DNA of 64,000 nt from contig REDS01000119.1 of NCBI GenBank assembly GCA_007693395.1, forward strand, positions 40,104-104,103, written 5' to 3'. A program made the position numbers and the translations under genes. This DNA is from Balneolaceae bacterium. GTDB taxonomy: Bacteria > Bacteroidota > Rhodothermia > Balneolales > Balneolaceae. How positions within the stretch are numbered: the first letter of the stretch is position 1; the number at the start of each line of letters is the position of its first letter. Positions 62,561 to 64,000 of this stretch are shown in pieces. A model generated the notes under the pieces. That model worked only from the letters and a program-made list of their open reading frames with translations. It was not told the origin of the DNA and did no database searches.

Positions 62561-62683
62561 ATTTTGAACTCATTTTTAGATTTATATCAATATCCACAAA
62601 TACAAAATGGACTTACTTTCACACTTCAATCTACTCAACATCTTCAAGACTAATAAAAAAGTGTAAGGAAATTTTGATACCGG

Positions 62684-62709
62684 GTTCATATAGTTAAGTC
62701 AATATGAAC
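62684..62709. promoter_or_regulatory. Small dyad upstream of the four-helix-bundle gene
   Basis: GTTCATAT (62684-62691) and ATATGAAC (62702-62709) are exact reverse complements with a 10-nt spacer, ending 15 bp before the ATG of the small gene. It could be an operator or a translational hairpin. Confidence 0.35.
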
Positions 62710-62724
62710 TTAATCTGGTGAATT

Positions 62725-63078
62725 ATGGATAATTTTAGAAATTTGATTGTATGGAAACGTGCTGTTGAATTGGCAACAAGTGTTTATCGTAAAACCGTAA
62801 ACTTTCCCAAATATGAACTTTATGGATTAACCTCACAAATAAGGAGATCAGCAGTTTCAATCAGCTCAAATATTGCTGAAGGCGCGGGTCGAAGGTCAAA
62901 GAAAGAGTTCGCCAACTTCCTTGGAATCTCTTATGGATCTGCCTGTGAATTGGAAACACAGTTACTGATCGCAAGAAATCTGGAATACTTAGCTCAAACT
63001 GATTTTGATTCTCTTTTCCAAGAATTAAACGAAATTCAAAAAATGCTCTACGCCCTGGAAAAGAAACAACGCAACTAA
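62725..63078 (+). CDS. Four-helix-bundle protein (S23 / 23S rRNA intervening-sequence protein family, Avd-like)
   Basis: 117 aa. NFRNLIVWKRAVELATSVYRK at the N-terminus, YGLTSQIRRSAVSISSNIAEG, GRRSKKEFANFLGISYGSACELETQL (in parts) and the helical C-terminus are the hallmarks of the family first found in rRNA intervening sequences and related to Avd of diversity-generating retroelements. Avd is basic and binds RNA/reverse transcriptase, but the role of free-standing members is not established. The gene is not in rRNA here. It lies between fadN and the thiolase, inside heptamer arrays R3 and R4. Confidence 0.92.
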   Translation: MDNFRNLIVWKRAVELATSVYRKTVNFPKYELYGLTSQIRRSAVSISSNIAEGAGRRSKKEFANFLGISYGSACELETQLLIARNLEYLAQTDFDSLFQELNEIQKMLYALEKKQRN

Positions 63079-63091
63079 ATCCAATTCCCTC

Positions 63092-63122
63092 TCATGACTC
63101 AAGACTCAAGACTCACGACTAA
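63092..63122 (+). repeat. Heptamer repeat cluster R4 (TCANGAC x4), overlaps the thiolase start
   Basis: Units TCATGAC-TCAAGAC-TCAAGAC-TCACGAC (63092-63119) followed by TAAA. The ATG in the first unit is the thiolase start, giving MTQDSRLTTK, nearly the same N-terminus as FadN. Nineteen bases pair exactly with R1. Confidence 0.9.
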
Positions 63123-64000
63123 ACAAAACGAAATCTTCATCGTAGCCGCAAAACGAACCGCCTGCGGAAAGGCCAACAAAGGCTCCCTACGTTTCACTCG
63201 TCCCGATTCGCTGATGGGTGAAATCATCAAAGACCTTTTAAAGCACGCTCCTGCTGTTAAACCCGAAATGGTGGATGACGTCATCGTCGGCTGTGCCTTT
63301 CCCGAAGGGTCTCAGGGGATGAATGTTGCGCGGCAGGCGGTATTTCTGGGTGGGTTGCCCGATTCGGTTCCCGGAATGACGATCAACCGGTTCTGTTCGT
63401 CGGGTTTGCAGACGATCGCCATGGCTGCGGAACGGATAATGGCGAGTGGTGCGGAGATCATGATTGCCGGTGGGGTTGAGAGTATGAGTCAGGTGCCGAT
63501 GGGAGGGGTGTCATTTCAGCCGAATCCCGATCTGGCTGATCAGCGTCCGGAGGTCTATATCAACATGGGGCTGACGGCAGAGAATGTGGCGGACAAATAT
63601 GGTGTGAGCCGGGAAGATCAGGATCAGTTTGCATTCAATAGCCATCAAAAGGCGATTAAAGCGTGGGAAGAGGGGTACTTTGATGAGCAGATCACACCGG
63701 TTGAGGTGGTTCACAAGTATGTAACCGCTGACGGCGAAGTGGAAGAGAATAAATTTTCCTTTGTAAAGGATGAAGGTCCTCGCAAGGATACCAATATGGA
63801 AGCACTCGGCGGACTGCGCGCCGTGTTCAAAACAGGCGGTACCGTCACAGCCGGAAACTCCTCACAAATGAATGATGCTGCTGCAGGCGTACTGGTGATG
63901 AGCCGCAAAAAAGCGGATGAGTTGGGCCTGAAGCCGATCGCTCGGTATCACGGATTTGCCGTGGCGGGTGTGGCACCGGAGATTATGGGAATCGGCCCGG
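63094..64000 (+). CDS. fadA: Acetyl-CoA acyltransferase / 3-ketoacyl-CoA thiolase (partial, runs off window)
   Basis: About 302 codons are visible with no stop before the right edge. After a repeat-encoded MTQDSRLTTK, the thiolase body begins EIFIVAAKRTACGKANKGS. The nucleophile Cys lies in INRFCSSGLQTIA, followed by GGVESMSQVP, SREDQDQFAFNSHQKA and TVTAGNSSQMNDAAAGVLVMS (in parts). The C-terminal His and Cys motifs fall beyond the window. No other ATG, GTG or TTG precedes the conserved start, so the repeat supplies the initiator. It completes beta-oxidation with FadN. Hand-counted GC of one line is about 57%. Confidence 0.93.
   Translation, partial: MTQDSRLTTKQNEIFIVAAKRTACGKANKGSLRFTRPDSLMGEIIKDLLKHAPAVKPEMVDDVIVGCAFPEGSQGMNVARQAVFLGGLPDSVPGMTINRFCSSGLQTIAMAAERIMASGAEIMIAGGVESMSQVPMGGVSFQPNPDLADQRPEVYINMGLTAENVADKYGVSREDQDQFAFNSHQKAIKAWEEGYFDEQITPVEVVHKYVTADGEVEENKFSFVKDEGPRKDTNMEALGGLRAVFKTGGTVTAGNSSQMNDAAAGVLVMSRKKADELGLKPIARYHGFAVAGVAPEIMGIGP

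Larger units (their letters stand above)
62537..63122. mobile_element. Inverted-repeat-bounded element carrying a four-helix-bundle gene (R3-R4)
   Basis: About 585 bp with the same TAGTC...GACTA ends and heptamer arrays as the 135-bp element at 60052, here enclosing the S23/IVP-type gene and a leader with a small dyad. It separates fadN from the thiolase gene, which are usually adjacent in fad operons. It is AT-rich compared with both neighbours. I infer a mobile or once-mobile cassette; no transposase-like protein is present. Confidence 0.45.

Noticed and set aside
60052-63122. Heptamer arrays considered as a CRISPR array
   Set aside because: The unit is 7 bp, tandem without unique spacers of 30-40 bp, and occurs in both orientations. 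No cas genes are nearby.

Overview
The window looks like a chromosomal segment from a Bacteroidota/Balneolota-type bacterium (possibly Balneolaceae). This placement is an inference from four signs. One secreted enzyme ends in a type IX secretion sorting domain with a YPNPFN core. Shine-Dalgarno sequences are generally weak and TTG starts are frequent. Most genes sampled by eye have moderate GC, around 40-45%. The short, Bacillus-like form of glucose-6-phosphate isomerase is present. No rRNA, tRNA, CRISPR array, insertion sequence or phage was recognised.

Layout. Positions 1-6030 (minus) hold nuoABCDEFG of respiratory complex I, with nuoG cut by the window edge; a TTGACA-N17-TAATTT promoter precedes nuoA. 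Positions 6227-10351 (minus) form a cell-envelope operon: polyprenyl diphosphate synthase, an LpxH-like hydrolase and a class A penicillin-binding protein, closed by a clear intrinsic terminator. Positions 10490-22977 (plus) are a long housekeeping run: pfkA, pgi, a deoxynucleoside kinase, a YceD/DUF177 protein, rpmF, plsX, fabH, fabD, fabG, acpP, fabF, rnc, mgtE, thyA, folA. pfkA ends at a 12-A run whose other frame encodes the C-terminus expected for the family. Positions 22955-27664 hold an HD phosphohydrolase, two hot-dog thioesterases, an M42 aminopeptidase, an orphan HPt protein and galE.

Positions 28051-57231 are an exopolysaccharide or capsule locus of about 29 kb. It contains a WecA/MraY-type and a WcaJ-type initiating transferase, two WbpM/CapD-like NDP-sugar 4,6-dehydratases, a WbpA-like UDP-HexNAc dehydrogenase, a UDP-uronate epimerase, GDP-fucose genes (fcl, gmd), seven peripheral glycosyltransferases including a WecG/TagA type, a Wzz-like protein, a PglK/MsbA-like ABC exporter, a Wzy-like polymerase and a large multi-SLBB outer-membrane export protein. 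A two-gene island on the opposite strand (alginate-lyase-family lipoprotein and GH88 hydrolase with a T9SS tail) sits between two related glycosyltransferase genes. The sugar genes suggest a polymer containing uronic acids, fucose and 4,6-modified amino sugars.

Positions 57301-64000 carry a small protein resembling only the N-terminal core-binding domain of integron-type tyrosine recombinases, then a thioesterase and a beta-oxidation set (acyl-CoA ligase, FadN-like bifunctional enzyme, partial thiolase). The beta-oxidation genes are punctuated by four clusters of a heptamer (GTCNTGA in one orientation, TCANGAC in the other). These form two inverted-repeat-bounded elements of about 135 and 585 bp, and the longer one carries a four-helix-bundle (S23/IVP, Avd-like) gene. 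The left end of each element supplies the stop codon of the upstream gene, and the right end supplies the start codon and first residues of the downstream gene. This is the most unusual structure in the window.
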